Shown here: in pieces, positions 26,201 through 38,200 of the stretch | Layout of the letters: each line of letters starts with the position of its first letter | Numbering within the stretch: the stretch's first letter is position 1 | Source: Selenomonas ruminantium subsp. lactilytica TAM6421 | Lineage (GTDB): Bacteria > Bacillota > Negativicutes > Selenomonadales > Selenomonadaceae | NCBI RefSeq assembly: GCF_000284095.1 | Contig: NC_017078.1 | Location: forward strand, 186,001 to 250,000 | Length of the DNA: 64,000 nt | Reading direction: 5' to 3' | Position numbers and translations under genes: made by a program | The notes under the pieces: model-generated | Database searches by the model: none | Seen by the model: only the letters and a program-made list of their open reading frames with translations | Told to the model about the DNA's origin: nothing

Positions 26201-29200
26201 TTGCCATTCTGGTTGTCAACGACTACGCTGCCGTTATCGGAGACCACCGTCTTGACAATCTGGATATCACCGTTGCCGCCAGTCTGGATCGTAATATCAT
26301 CATTGGCTTTCACATTGCCTGCATCGTTATAGCCTACGACTATATTTCCGGCACTAGTCTGCAGATTTGCGGCTTTTCCTGCCGTTACATCGCTGCCGAC
26401 ATTTATGCTGCCGCGTGATGTGCTCATGGTCACATTCTCGCCGGCTTTGACATCAGCTTCTACTGTCACATGCCCTTCGCCTGCCTGCATGGCAACATTG
26501 CCCTGCAGCGCATTTACAGTCCTGCCTACGGTAATATTGCCCTTTTCGGTGCTTATGGACAGATCCTTCTGCACCGTCAGGTCTTTGCCAAGAGTGATGT
26601 TGCCCTGGCCCTGCGTCTGTGCATAGAACGTACCGTTGGCCGTTACATCGTCCGTCACCAGCAGATCACCATTTTCGGCAATCAGATAAGCATCTTTTCC
26701 GGATTCCAGTTTTCCTGCTTCTGCAAAGACGATATTATTAGCTCCGGCCTCAGCATCATACAATGCCTTTCCGGCAGTGACCATAATATCGCCGTTCTCG
26801 GTGAAGGTCTGACCCTGGATAAGGATCTGGCCTTCTTCTGCCTGCAATGCTACATCCTGTTTTGCTATGACAGTTTTCACATCCGGCCCGTTATTGCCAA
26901 TCTGGATATTGCCTGCCTGATTGGCAATGTCTATGCTGCCATTGTTGGAAACCACGGTCTTGATGATCTGAATATCGCCATCGCCGCCGCTCCGGATCGT
27001 AACATCATTATTGGCTCTCACATTGCCTTCACCGTTATAGCCTACGACAATGTTCCCGGCACCGGTCTGCAGCCCGGCCTTTCCGCCTGCTGTCAGATCC
27101 TTGCCGACCGTAATGTCGCCTTCTTGCGTCTGCATAACGATATCACCAGTTACGTCTACGTCTGTGCCAAAGGTTATATTGCCCTTGTTGGCAACATCAG
27201 CCTGCAGATTGCGTTTGGCTGTCGTATTATCCGTAACTTCGATATCTCCATTGTAGACTGCCAGCCTCAGGTCGCGGCCGGAACTCAGCTTGCCGTCCTG
27301 CTCGATGACAATGTTCCTGTTCTCCTGTTCGTTCTGAGCGCTTACGAAAATATCGCCTGCGGCGGTTTCCGTCTTGCCCTGAACCGTTATCACACCCTCT
27401 TGGGCACTGAGCTTAATATCATTCTTTGCGGCGACGGTCTTCACATCCGGCCCGTTGCTGCCAATCCGGATATTGCCATTCTGGTTGTCAACGACTACGC
27501 TGCCGTTATCGGAGACCACCGTCTTGACAATCTGGATATCACCGTTGCCGCCAGTCTGAATCGTAATGTCAGCATTGGCTTTTACATTGCCTGCATCGTT
27601 ATAGCCTACGACTATATTTCCGGCACCGGTCAACAGCTCGGCCTTTCCGCCTGCTGTCAGATCCTTGCCGACCGTAATGTCGCCTTCTTGCGTCTGCATA
27701 ACGATATCACCAGTTACGTCTACATCAGTGCCAAAGGTTATATTGCCCTTGTTGGCAACATCTGCCTGCAGATTGCGCTTAGCTGTCGTACTATCCGTAA
27801 CTTCGATATCTCCATTGTAGACTGCCAGCCTCAGGTCGCGGCCGGAACTCAGCTTGCCGTCCTGCTCGATGACAATGTTCCTGTTCTCCTGTTCGTTCCA
27901 GGCTTTTACGAAAATATCGCCTGCGGCGGTTTCCGTCTTGCCCTGAACCGTTATCACACCCTCTTGGGCACTGAGCTTAATATCATTCTTTGCGGCGACG
28001 GTCTTCACATCCGGCCCGTTGCTGCCAATCCGGATATTGCCATTCTGGTTGTCAACGACTACGCTGCCGTTATCGGAGACCACCGTCTTGACAATCTGGA
28101 TATTACCATGGCCGCCAGTCTGAATCGTAATGTCAGCATTGGCTTTCACATTGCCATTGCCATTATAGCCTACGATTATATTCCCGGCATCCGTCTGCAG
28201 ATTTGCGGCTTTTCCTGCCGTTACATCGCCGCCGACATTTATGCTGCCGCTTGCCGTGTTCATGGTCACATTCTCGCCGGCTTTGACATCAGCTTCTACC
28301 GTCACATTCCCTTCGCCTGCCTGCATGGCAACATTGCCCTGCAGCGCATTTACAGTCCTGCCTACGGTAATATTGCCCTTTTCGGTGCTTATGGACAGAT
28401 CCTTCTGCACCGTCAGGTCTTTGCCAAGGGTGATATTCCCCCAGCCTTCCGTCTGTGCATAGAATGTGCCTTTAGCCGTTACATCGTCCGTCACCAGCAG
28501 ATCGCCATTTTCGGCAATCAGATAAGCATCTTTTCCGGATTCCAGTTTTCCTGCTTCTGCAAAGACGATATTATTGGCTCCGGCCTCAGCATCATACAAT
28601 GCCTTTCCGGCAGTGACCATAATATCGCCGTTCTCGGTGAAGGTCTGACCCTGGATAAGGATCTGGCCTTCTTCTGCCTGCAATGCTACATCCTGTTTTG
28701 CTATGACAGTTTTCACATCCGGCCCGTTATTGCCAATCTGGATATTGCCTGCCTGATTGGCAATGTCTATGCTGCCATTGTTGGAAACCACGGTCTTGAT
28801 GATCTGAATATCGCCATCGCCGCCGCTCCGGATCGTAACATCATTATTGGCTCTCACATTGCCTTCACCGTTATAGCCTACGACAATGTTCCCGGCACCG
28901 GTCTGCAGCCCGGCTTTTCCTCTGGCCGTCAGATCTTTGCCGACCATGATGTCGCCTGCAGCCGTCTGCATGTCAATATCGCCGATTACATTTACATCAA
29001 CACCAAAGGTTATATTGCCCGCGTTGGCAATATCTGCCGTCAGATTGCGCTTGGCCGTCGTATTGCCCGTAACTTCGATATCTCCATTGTAGGCTGCCAG
29101 CATTAGGTCACGGCCGGAATTCAAGCTGCCGTCCTGTTCAATGACTATGTTCTCGTCTTCTTGTTCGCTCAGAGCGCTTACGAAAATGTCGCCTGTTGCC

Positions 29201-32200
29201 GTCTCCGTCTTGCCCTGAATCCTTATAACACCCTCTTTTGCACTGAAGCTGATGTCATTCCTGGCTGCGACAGTCTCCACATCCGGCCCGTTGCTGCCAA
29301 TCCAGATATTGCCGTTCTGGCTGCCAATATCTATGCTGCCATTATGGGAAACCACCGTCTTAAGGATCTGGACATCACCATTCTCCGTCTGGATATTGAT
29401 ATTCTGATTGGCTCTTACATTGCCATTGCCGTTATAGCCTACGACGATGTCCCCGGCACCGGTTATCATATCTGCGGCTTTGCCTGCTGTTACATCGCTG
29501 CCGACATTTATGCTGCCGCTTGCCGCGCCCATGGTCACATTCCCTCTGGCTTTAACATCGGCTTCTACCGTCACATCGCCCTCGCCTGCCTGCATAGCAA
29601 CATTGCCCTGCAAGGCGGTTACGGTCTTGCCTACGGTGATATTGCCGTTTTCAGTGCTCATGATCAGATTGTTCTGCACCGTCAGGTCTTTGCCCAGGGT
29701 GATGTTACCCTGGCCCTGCGTCCATGCATAGAACGTATCTTTGGCCGTTACATCATCCGTCACCAGCAGATCGCCATTTTCAGCAATCAGATAAGCATTT
29801 TTTCCGGATTCTAGTTCCCCTTCTTCTTCAAAAACGATATTATTGGCTCCAACTTCAGCATCATATGCTTCCTGTCCTGCTATCACCGTGATATCTCCGA
29901 TTTCGGTGAAGGTCTTGCCCTGAATACGGATCTGTCCGTCTTTTGCCTGCAGTTCCACATCCTTTTTTGCTGCGACAGTCTTTATTGCCGGACCATTATT
30001 GCCAATCCGGATATCTCCTTTTTCGTTGTCAATCGCTACGCTCCCGTTATGGGAAATTACGCTCTTGACGATTCCAACATAGCCACCGCCTGTATAGATC
30101 TGGATATCCCTGCCGGCTTTTACATTACCTTTATCGCCAAGGGTCGCATCACCGACAGTGATATCGCCCTGCTGGCTGGAAATGATCACGTTATCCCCGG
30201 CCGCTACATTCTGACCGATGCGGATATCGCCGAGCTGGGTTTCCAGATTGACGGCCCCCTTGGTTGAGGTGACAGAATGGCCCACCTCGATGTTGCCTTT
30301 GTCCGTGTACATGCTCACATCATTCGTGACATATACATCTCTGCCGAAAGAGATATTCCCCTGCTCACGAATGCGGGCAGTGATGCCCTTTTGCGCGGAA
30401 ATATCATCTGTGATGCAGATATCGCCATTGCATCCATAGAGGCCAACCGCTCCACCAGAAATCAAGGCACCGTCATCTGCTATGATGAAATTGCCATTTT
30501 CATCGCCTACCGCATAAATATCCTTTCCGGCTTCCATGAGAATATCTCCGTTTTGTGTGATGGTCTTTCCCAGAATATAGATTGTTCCCAGACCAGTTCC
30601 CACGGTGACATTATTTTTCGCCTTGATGGTCTCATCATCCCGCACATTATCCGTACCAATATAGATTTTGCCCTCCTGGGTCTCCACCACTATATCGGCA
30701 TTCCGGGCCTGGACAGACCGGGTAATGGTAATATCACCTTTGCCCGCGATATTGGCTGTGACATTTCCGCTGCCGACAGTGACAAAACCTTCCAGATCGA
30801 TTTCTCCGTCGCCCGTCACGCTAAAGCTGGCTTCATGACCAGCCTCCAGTTTGGTTGGTTTGATCGTCAGGGAATCCACATCTATATCCTGATCCGGATC
30901 AAAATCATCCGGCAGATCCCCAATGAAGATACCGCTTTCATCTGTCATGGAAACAGGGTTCTGCACCTGGATGTGCAGGTCGTTGCCTGCATGAATCTCG
31001 CCTATGTAGTAGACACCATTCCCGACTGATACATTGGCATCATGACCTGCCGTCATGCCTCTGCCCAGACCATAGAAGCCGCCTTCTCCTGTTCTGCTTT
31101 CCAGCACAATATCATGATTCGCCTTGACATCTCCCAGCAGGGTTATATCTTTGCCTGTCCTGAGTGTCAACGTGCCTTCAGCACCATTTCCGCCAGCAAC
31201 GTTGATTACGCCACCATCCGCAGCACGATGCAACAACATAAGGTCCAGATCTCCCTTTACATGGAGATTGGTAAATGTAGCATCGCCCCGGATATCTGCT
31301 TCAATGCCCACGGTGAAATCACTTTCGTCTTCCGCATCCACAGCATGATTGGTCACGGCTTTGACGCTGCCATCAATTACATTCCTGCCTTCCACCCCAC
31401 TGATACAGAGTGTGGCAAATCTGTTGTTTTCGCTTTCCAGAGACACTCCTTTTCCGCTGTAAGTATCCACCACTGGCGCTGCGATGCTCACACCTGCTGC
31501 TTCTTTAACAGCACCGCCAGCATGGATGATAAGGGCATTGTACTCTCTCTGCAGATTACCATCATCACCATCTATATCCGGCTTCTGCTCACCAGTAAAA
31601 ATGTCACCGAGAATCGATACGTCACCTGCGATGGAAATGAGCTTCACATCCTTACCTGCCGTAATAACCGTATTCGTCGTTTGCGTCAGGTCGCCATTTG
31701 CAGCCAGGGCAATGTTGCCCATGGCGGTGAGATTTCCGTCGTTACGTAAAGAACCAGACGAGCGGAGATTTTGGACAGAGATATCCCCTTCTGCCTTCTG
31801 ATTAATTTTGACAGTCAGCAGGTTGGAATTGTCCTTGATGCGCACATCTCCGGCAATATTTTTGTTGCTGCCGCTGTCCACCGTAATACGGTTGAACTGA
31901 TTAGCCTCATTTTCCAAAAGCAGGGATTTCCCATTGACGGTCGTGACCTTATCCGTGGTGATTGCGCCTTTGTCGGTCTGGGTGATATTGCCGTTTACCG
32001 CTTTCAGCGTCACCGTCTTGCCTGCTGCATTCACCTTGCCGTCCAGGGTCAAATCCTCCTCGGCGTCAAGTGTCACATCACCTCCGGATTGGATGGTCCC
32101 CTCTTTATGACCGGTCTGCAAAGAGCCATCGCTGACAGCAGTGAATGTTCCCGACGTCGTGATATTTTCCAGAACCAAAGTGCCGTTCTGTATCCCCATG

Positions 32201-35200
32201 GCCAGACTGCCCATGCCCCTTATATAGGCGGACTCCGCCCCGAGGTTCACGGCGGCACGGTCATTTAGGATACGGATTGCATGCGCAGCATCCCCCACAA
32301 TACCGTTATTGGTGTTGAACGTCAGATTCTTACCGGCATTGATATAAGAAGCAGCAATATCCGCATTGGCATTGCTCATCAGGAAGCCCTTGTCGCTGTT
32401 CAGGGAAATCGTATCCCCTGCGTACATGGCTCCCAAACGGAGATAGTCGTCCAAGTTCACATTCTTGATGAACACATTCTTGTCTGCTCGGGCTTCTGTC
32501 ATATCTCCGGAAAGGGAAACGGTCAAAGGCTTGCCCTCGGTGCCAATGCTCTCCTGGCCGCCGGTGAGAATCAGGTTCTGGCCCGTGATATTTGCCTGGT
32601 TGAAATTATCCAATGCATTGTAAATACCTTGATCTGAATGCAGGCGCACATCGCCCCTTGCGCCATTCTGGGTGGCATCGATGCTGCCCAAATTAAGGGC
32701 AGAATGCTCCCCTGACGCATCTTTCCGGCCCGCTACGGAAACATTGCCACCCGCCTGCACATTCAGCGTACCGCTGGCCTTGACGCCCAAAGGCATATTG
32801 CCCTTGATCTCAAAGGACAGCAGGCTGCCATTTGCATCCCGATGGGCAGTGACGTCAGAAGCATCTACATTCATGAGCTCCTTCATCTTGGCAATACTCT
32901 CGCTGCCCGTCAGTTCCTCCACGGTAATCGTCTTGGACTGGTTGGCAAAAGTACCCACTGCGCCCTTCGTTGCCGTCAGGATGATATTCTTGCCCAGGAC
33001 ATTGGCGGCTTTATCGGTCTGGGCGCTGCCGCCGCTATTGGGATTCACCAGCTTATCGCTGACGGCATAGAGCATCATGTCTTTCGTCCATTCAAAGGTG
33101 GGATTTGCTGCCTTAGCCACCAGATCTTTATAAGTGGCATCTGCCGCCAGATAATCATTGGCATTGGCGTACTGGGAATACTTATAAGTGGCACTGTTCT
33201 GCAGATAGGAGTCCGCCGTTGCATAGCGGCTGTACGGTGCATACTTCTCTGCACTCTCTGCATAGGCCAGAAAATCGCTGTCCTGATTGTCTGCCAGTTC
33301 CCTGCGCTGATTCTGAGTCAGCTTGTCGTACTTCGCCTTATTGCTGAGATAGGTATTGTATTCGGCAGAATCATAGATGTCCTTTACCACCGTCTGCTGG
33401 TCGGCGTATTCCCTCTGCCATTCTGCCTGGGTCTTGCTGGTATAAGCAGACTCCACGTTCGCCTTGTAGTCGTCGCGGTTCTTCTCCAGCCCCTCAATAT
33501 ACGCCCCCTTGTAGGTATAGTTCCCCTGGGCATCCTTTTCGCCGTCGATCAGGCCAGCGTCAATCCAGCGATGCACCATTTCGTCCACACTAGCCAATGA
33601 GTTGGTGGCAGCGTACCCTGACAGGGCATCGATAAAGCCGCCGTTCCGAACCGTCAGCCGTACATCCCCTTCCCTGGATTCGATCTTGCCTACGCGCATA
33701 TCTCCGCCGGCCGCAGCTTCCGTCAGGTAAATGCTGCCCTTGGCCGCAGCGTTGACCTGGGCACCGCCAGTATCCGTTGCATAGACCAGATCCGATGCGG
33801 CTATGATAATGGGCTTCCCGAATTTGCCGATGGCTCCGTTCTGGCTGGTCAGATTAATGCCCCGGCCTTCAACAGTTGTACCATTACTCACCTGGGTTAT
33901 ATTGCCAGCAGCGTTCAGGGACACGTCACCTAAGGCCGCATCACTCTTGAATGCATTGCTGCCGTCCTTGCTCTTGAGGTTTTGGATCTGCACATTACCA
34001 GGCAGAGACTGGTTGTTCAATAGGCCGCCCATAGCGGTGATGTCGATATCCCCTTTGCCGTTGGAGACAGCACTGAGCTTGATATTATCCGTCACATTGT
34101 TTCCATCCTTGGAGCCAATGGAAGCAATATGGATATTCTTGATATCGTCTTTTGCCTGCAGGTTCACGATCTCACTCTTCAGGGTGGTGCCGTCATTCTG
34201 GAAGATGCCGCCTGCCTCGGCGTTCACCGTCAGCACAGCCTCGTTATGGGAGTTGGCCATATTGCCCGTCAGGTTGATGCTGCCGCCTGCGGCATTGGTG
34301 CTGGAAAGGTTGATGCTGCCTTTTTCCGCACCGATCAGGCCGATGGTGATGGGCTGGGAGGCGTTGATGGAGTAGTTGTAAGTCCTGAGCGTAGAGCTTG
34401 TTTCCGTCCAGCGGGTATAGTAGTTCTTGAACCAGCCCAGGAAGCCCGTCTTCTCCAGCCACCGGATCGGCTCGGAGCTTTCGTTGGAGAGAAGTTTCCA
34501 ATGGGCGTCAAGGCGGATTTCATTGGCCAGCGGAACGTTGGCACTGTTCTGCTGAATGGTAGCCCCGTCGGGCAACCCGTACTTACCGCCGTCCTGGCTG
34601 CTGATTTGGGTTATGTTCCTGGTATCGCCCCTGATCTCGCTCATATCCTTGGTCTTGACCAGGCCCCACATGCCATAGCGCACATGGTGCTGCTTGGTTA
34701 CCGACCGGCCTTCTACCTCGCCCTTCGTCCAGGTATAGGTCTGATTTGCTGCGGGGCTGAAGGTAATCGATTGATTGACTGAAAGAGCATTGGAGCGCAC
34801 GGTGGCATGCTGATAGGGATCGTCTTCTGCCCCATGTTTTCTCATATATTCGGTATAACCCTTGATCTCGCGGGTCTGCCCTTTCTTGAACTCGAGCCAG
34901 GAGTCAGCTGACATGTCTACGATGGTAATGACGCCCTCCCGCTGATTGTTGAGGACTTTGCCCACGTTCATATCAAGAGCGGTCTCGTTCGTCACGCTGA
35001 TATTTGCCGCGCCGTCCGCCGCCACAATCCTGCCGTCACCGGTGCTGGCAATCTTGCCCGTCAGATAGATCTTGCCACCTGCCGTATCGATATCCTCCAC
35101 CACCAGCTTTTTCGTGGATGGATCCCAATAGACCTGCGGCACATAGTCAAAGACCTTGTCCGTGCTGTTCCACTTGGCACCACCGTCGTTAACCTTATAC

Positions 35201-38200
35201 ATGGTGCGGTTCTGGACAACAGCTGCTTTTCCGGCAGGTCTGCTCATCGCATAATCCAATTGCGCCTGTGTCACCGTGGCGGTATAGTTCTTGTAGCCGC
35301 TCTGGATCAGGCCGTTGACGTTGATATTGGATGCGGATACATAGACATCCCGCCCGGCGATATAACCCGTGGCCGATTGGGAGGAATCGGATCGCGTATA
35401 AGAATTGGTTTTGGTGCCAGTCCATTCATTATGATAGGTATGTTTCAATATCCCTCCCGGAATATTTTCAATAACCACCTTATTACTCATCGGTACGGAA
35501 TTTTTCAAGGTATTAGCATTATCTGCCAAATACTTCTCCGGATCGCCGTTGATATTGACAATGCCCTCTTTGTAACTCTGGGCAATGCTGCCTTTGGGGG
35601 CGATGAGTTTGACCGTGTTCCCTTTCACGCCGGTGGGATGATCCGTGGTACCGCCACTGATCCGGATATCCCCGCCGTTATTGCTGATGGTCACGTTGCC
35701 GTAGAAATTGCTGAGTTTGCCGTTGATCTCCACATCGGGAAGGGAGGTATAGGTGACACTCGACTGCTCATCAATTGCTCTCAGCCACTGGCTCTTTTCC
35801 TCGGCCGAAAGCGTCGTGTCCGCATTCACCTCTGCCCGCATCTGCTGCTTTTTGGCAGCGGTCAAAGGAATGGTGGTGGTCTGGGGACCGGAAGCTTTGT
35901 TCTCCACCAAAAGACCTGCCGCTTCGCCATTCGTTACGCCGTAAATCTCGCGGAACTTCGCTCCGTTTGTTTTGACATTGATATTGTTGATTTTTGCGTT
36001 GCCGCTGGCTGTGTTCGGCGGAATGATGTTAGCATTATAAACAATCTTGCCGCCCTGCTCGCCCATAAGGATATTGTTCAGCTTCAGATAGGCATCAGAT
36101 TCGTTGGTGATGGTAACGCCGGGGGCTGCGTTGGCGCGCAGGTTCCCCGTGCCGGTAAAGTCATTGGCCGTTACATTGATATTGCCGCCGCCGGTAGCGA
36201 TGTCCGGGATCTCCACAAAATATACGGGACGGCCGGTGCTGGTATAGACGTACTTCCCTTGCGCATCCTTCTCCGCCAGTCCCAGACGGATCATGTCGTC
36301 CTGAATCCTGCTGCGCTCAGCAATATAGGCCGCCAACAAATCCGCATCTGCCCCATTGTAGGACTTGATCATCTTGTCCAGTTCTGCCCAACGCAAAGCC
36401 ATAGTATTGGCATAATCAAAGGTTCCCTCCTTGACGCCGTTCTTTACCCGGTTATTGGCCTTGTTGTCAGGCGCCACAAGGGTTAATCCGTTGGCTACGC
36501 TGCCTTTGATGGTCAGATTGATGGGATCGGCAGTGCCTGCGATAAGGGAGCCGGACACATTGACATAGCTGTATTTCGGCAGGGCTTCATCCGCCACAAC
36601 TGCATCGGAGGTCAGGAACTTCTTATCGGTGCTGGAACCGCCCAAAGCCCAGTTCCAGAGGCTCTGGTCCTTGATGACCTCTTCCTTGCCGCCGCTGGCG
36701 ATGACATTGATATCTCCGTTGGCGCGCACGATGCCGCTCACATCCACTGTTCCCTTGTCAGCGGTGATGTCATAGTTCACCCTGGGGGTGGTGATGGAAA
36801 TCACCGAGTAATTGTAAGCGCCGGATTTCAGATCCGCATTCAGGTTGGAGAGGGTGCCGTCCTGTTTGGCGCCGGCGTAGAGCCCTACCTTGGAGCCGCT
36901 CTCAATATTACCTGCTACCGTCACATCGCTGGTGCGGTTCATATCGATGTTGTTCTTGGTCACGATGGGACTGATAACGCCGGCATAGACCGTACCATCC
37001 ACCTGGGATTTGATCGTCTGGTTGTCATAGGCAGCCAGGAGGATATCCTCCGTGGAGGCCGCCTTTTCATTACTGAGAACTGCACCTTTCTTCACATCGA
37101 CCTTATTATGGATATCCAGATCCATCTCGCTGACTGCGTCCGTGACTGCCACGACGCCGCCGCCCTTGGCCTGCACATGGTTCGTCAGATCGTTCTGGGA
37201 GGCCGCAATGTATTCCTGCAGCTTGTTGGTGGTGATCTTCGCATTTTCACCAATGGTGACCGTACCATTTTCCGTGATGTCCAGCAGGCTGCGCAGACGG
37301 TTGCCGGAAATGACACCGCCGAAATGGTCTTTCAGGGTATAACTCTGCACATCCTTGTTGCCCTTGTCATCTGTATCGTCATAGGCCCCGGTGTTGACGA
37401 CATTCGACGTGCCGATATGGACACGGTCACTGGTGATTTCCGTGTTGTTCTCCACATTGGCCTTCGTGGTGGTATCAATCGTGTTGTCCACGCTGGTACC
37501 GCCCACGCCTGCTACGCCGCCATGACCTTCGGAAGCCGTCAAGCGCGTCTCGTCAGCCTGCGCCGCAATAAGGTAGACTTCACCCGCTGCCTCCCATTTA
37601 CCGCCCAGAGTACTGGTGACCTTGTTGGTGGATTTGTTGTCCACATGGGCGCCCACATAGCCCACGAGACCGCCGCCACCTGCATCGGCAAAGGCCTTGC
37701 CCGTATTTTCGCCATAGGTGAAGACCTGCAGATTGTTCAGCTTGGTGAGCCCAGCTTTCCCCGTAAGGGTGCTTTCCAAGGTTTCCTTGCCGCTGATATC
37801 CGCACTGGTATTGCCCACAGCCACAGCACCCGCCGTGACGCTATAGATATAGGCCTTGCGATCCACATAGGACTCATTGTCCAGGATAAGGTCGGTGTTC
37901 GCCGCAAAAGTGCTGTTTCGCACATTGACCTTGGACGTGACATCGGTATTCAGGATCACTGCGTCGGGGGCCACCGCCGCGGCAGAGATATTATGGCCCT
38001 TGACGTTGCCTTCCAGAGTGCGGCCATTGGCATTGCCCAGCTGGGAGGCAAAGTCCACCGTCCCGGCATTGAAGGTGCCGCCGGCTACATCCACCTCGGC
38101 GCCCATATTCATGACGCCCTTGCCCCTCATCCGGCTTACGCCGAGAACTGAGACCGCAGTATTGCCCGCACTGAGTCTGCCCGTCGTGTCATTGGCTGCG

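Larger units (their letters stand above)
18800..30110 (-). repeat. Array of 18 coding modules of two types inside the exoprotein
   Basis: Two modules recur. Type A (about 190 residues, 560-570 bp) carries DGKLSSGRDL, VYNGDIEVT and TTAKRNLQADVANKGN. Type B (about 235 residues, 705 bp) carries GKLESGKDAYLIAENGDLLV and GNVAMQAGEG. Read N to C, the order is B A B AA B A B AA B AA B A B B B. B markers lie near 29790, 28520, 26680, 25405, 23575, 21740, 20460, 19760 and 19050; A markers near 29065, 27795, 27230, 25965, 24685, 24125, 22850, 22290 and 21010. Degenerate B-like units flank the array near 30480 and 18480. Both modules share their first ~50 residues (IQIVKTVVSDNGSV, then GNIRIGSNGPDVKTVAAK), which probably serves as the recombination point. 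Confidence 0.85.

Noticed and set aside
19000-29814. Very long plus-strand open frames (up to about 880 codons) opposite the exoprotein repeats
   Set aside because: They are antisense to a well-supported gene, repeat with the same period, and have no ribosome binding sites or recognisable domains. The repetitive codon use of the sense strand simply avoids stops in that antisense frame.
18800-30110. Regular repeats suggesting a CRISPR array
   Set aside because: The repeat unit is 560-705 bp and in frame inside one protein. There are no short direct repeats with unique spacers and no cas genes.
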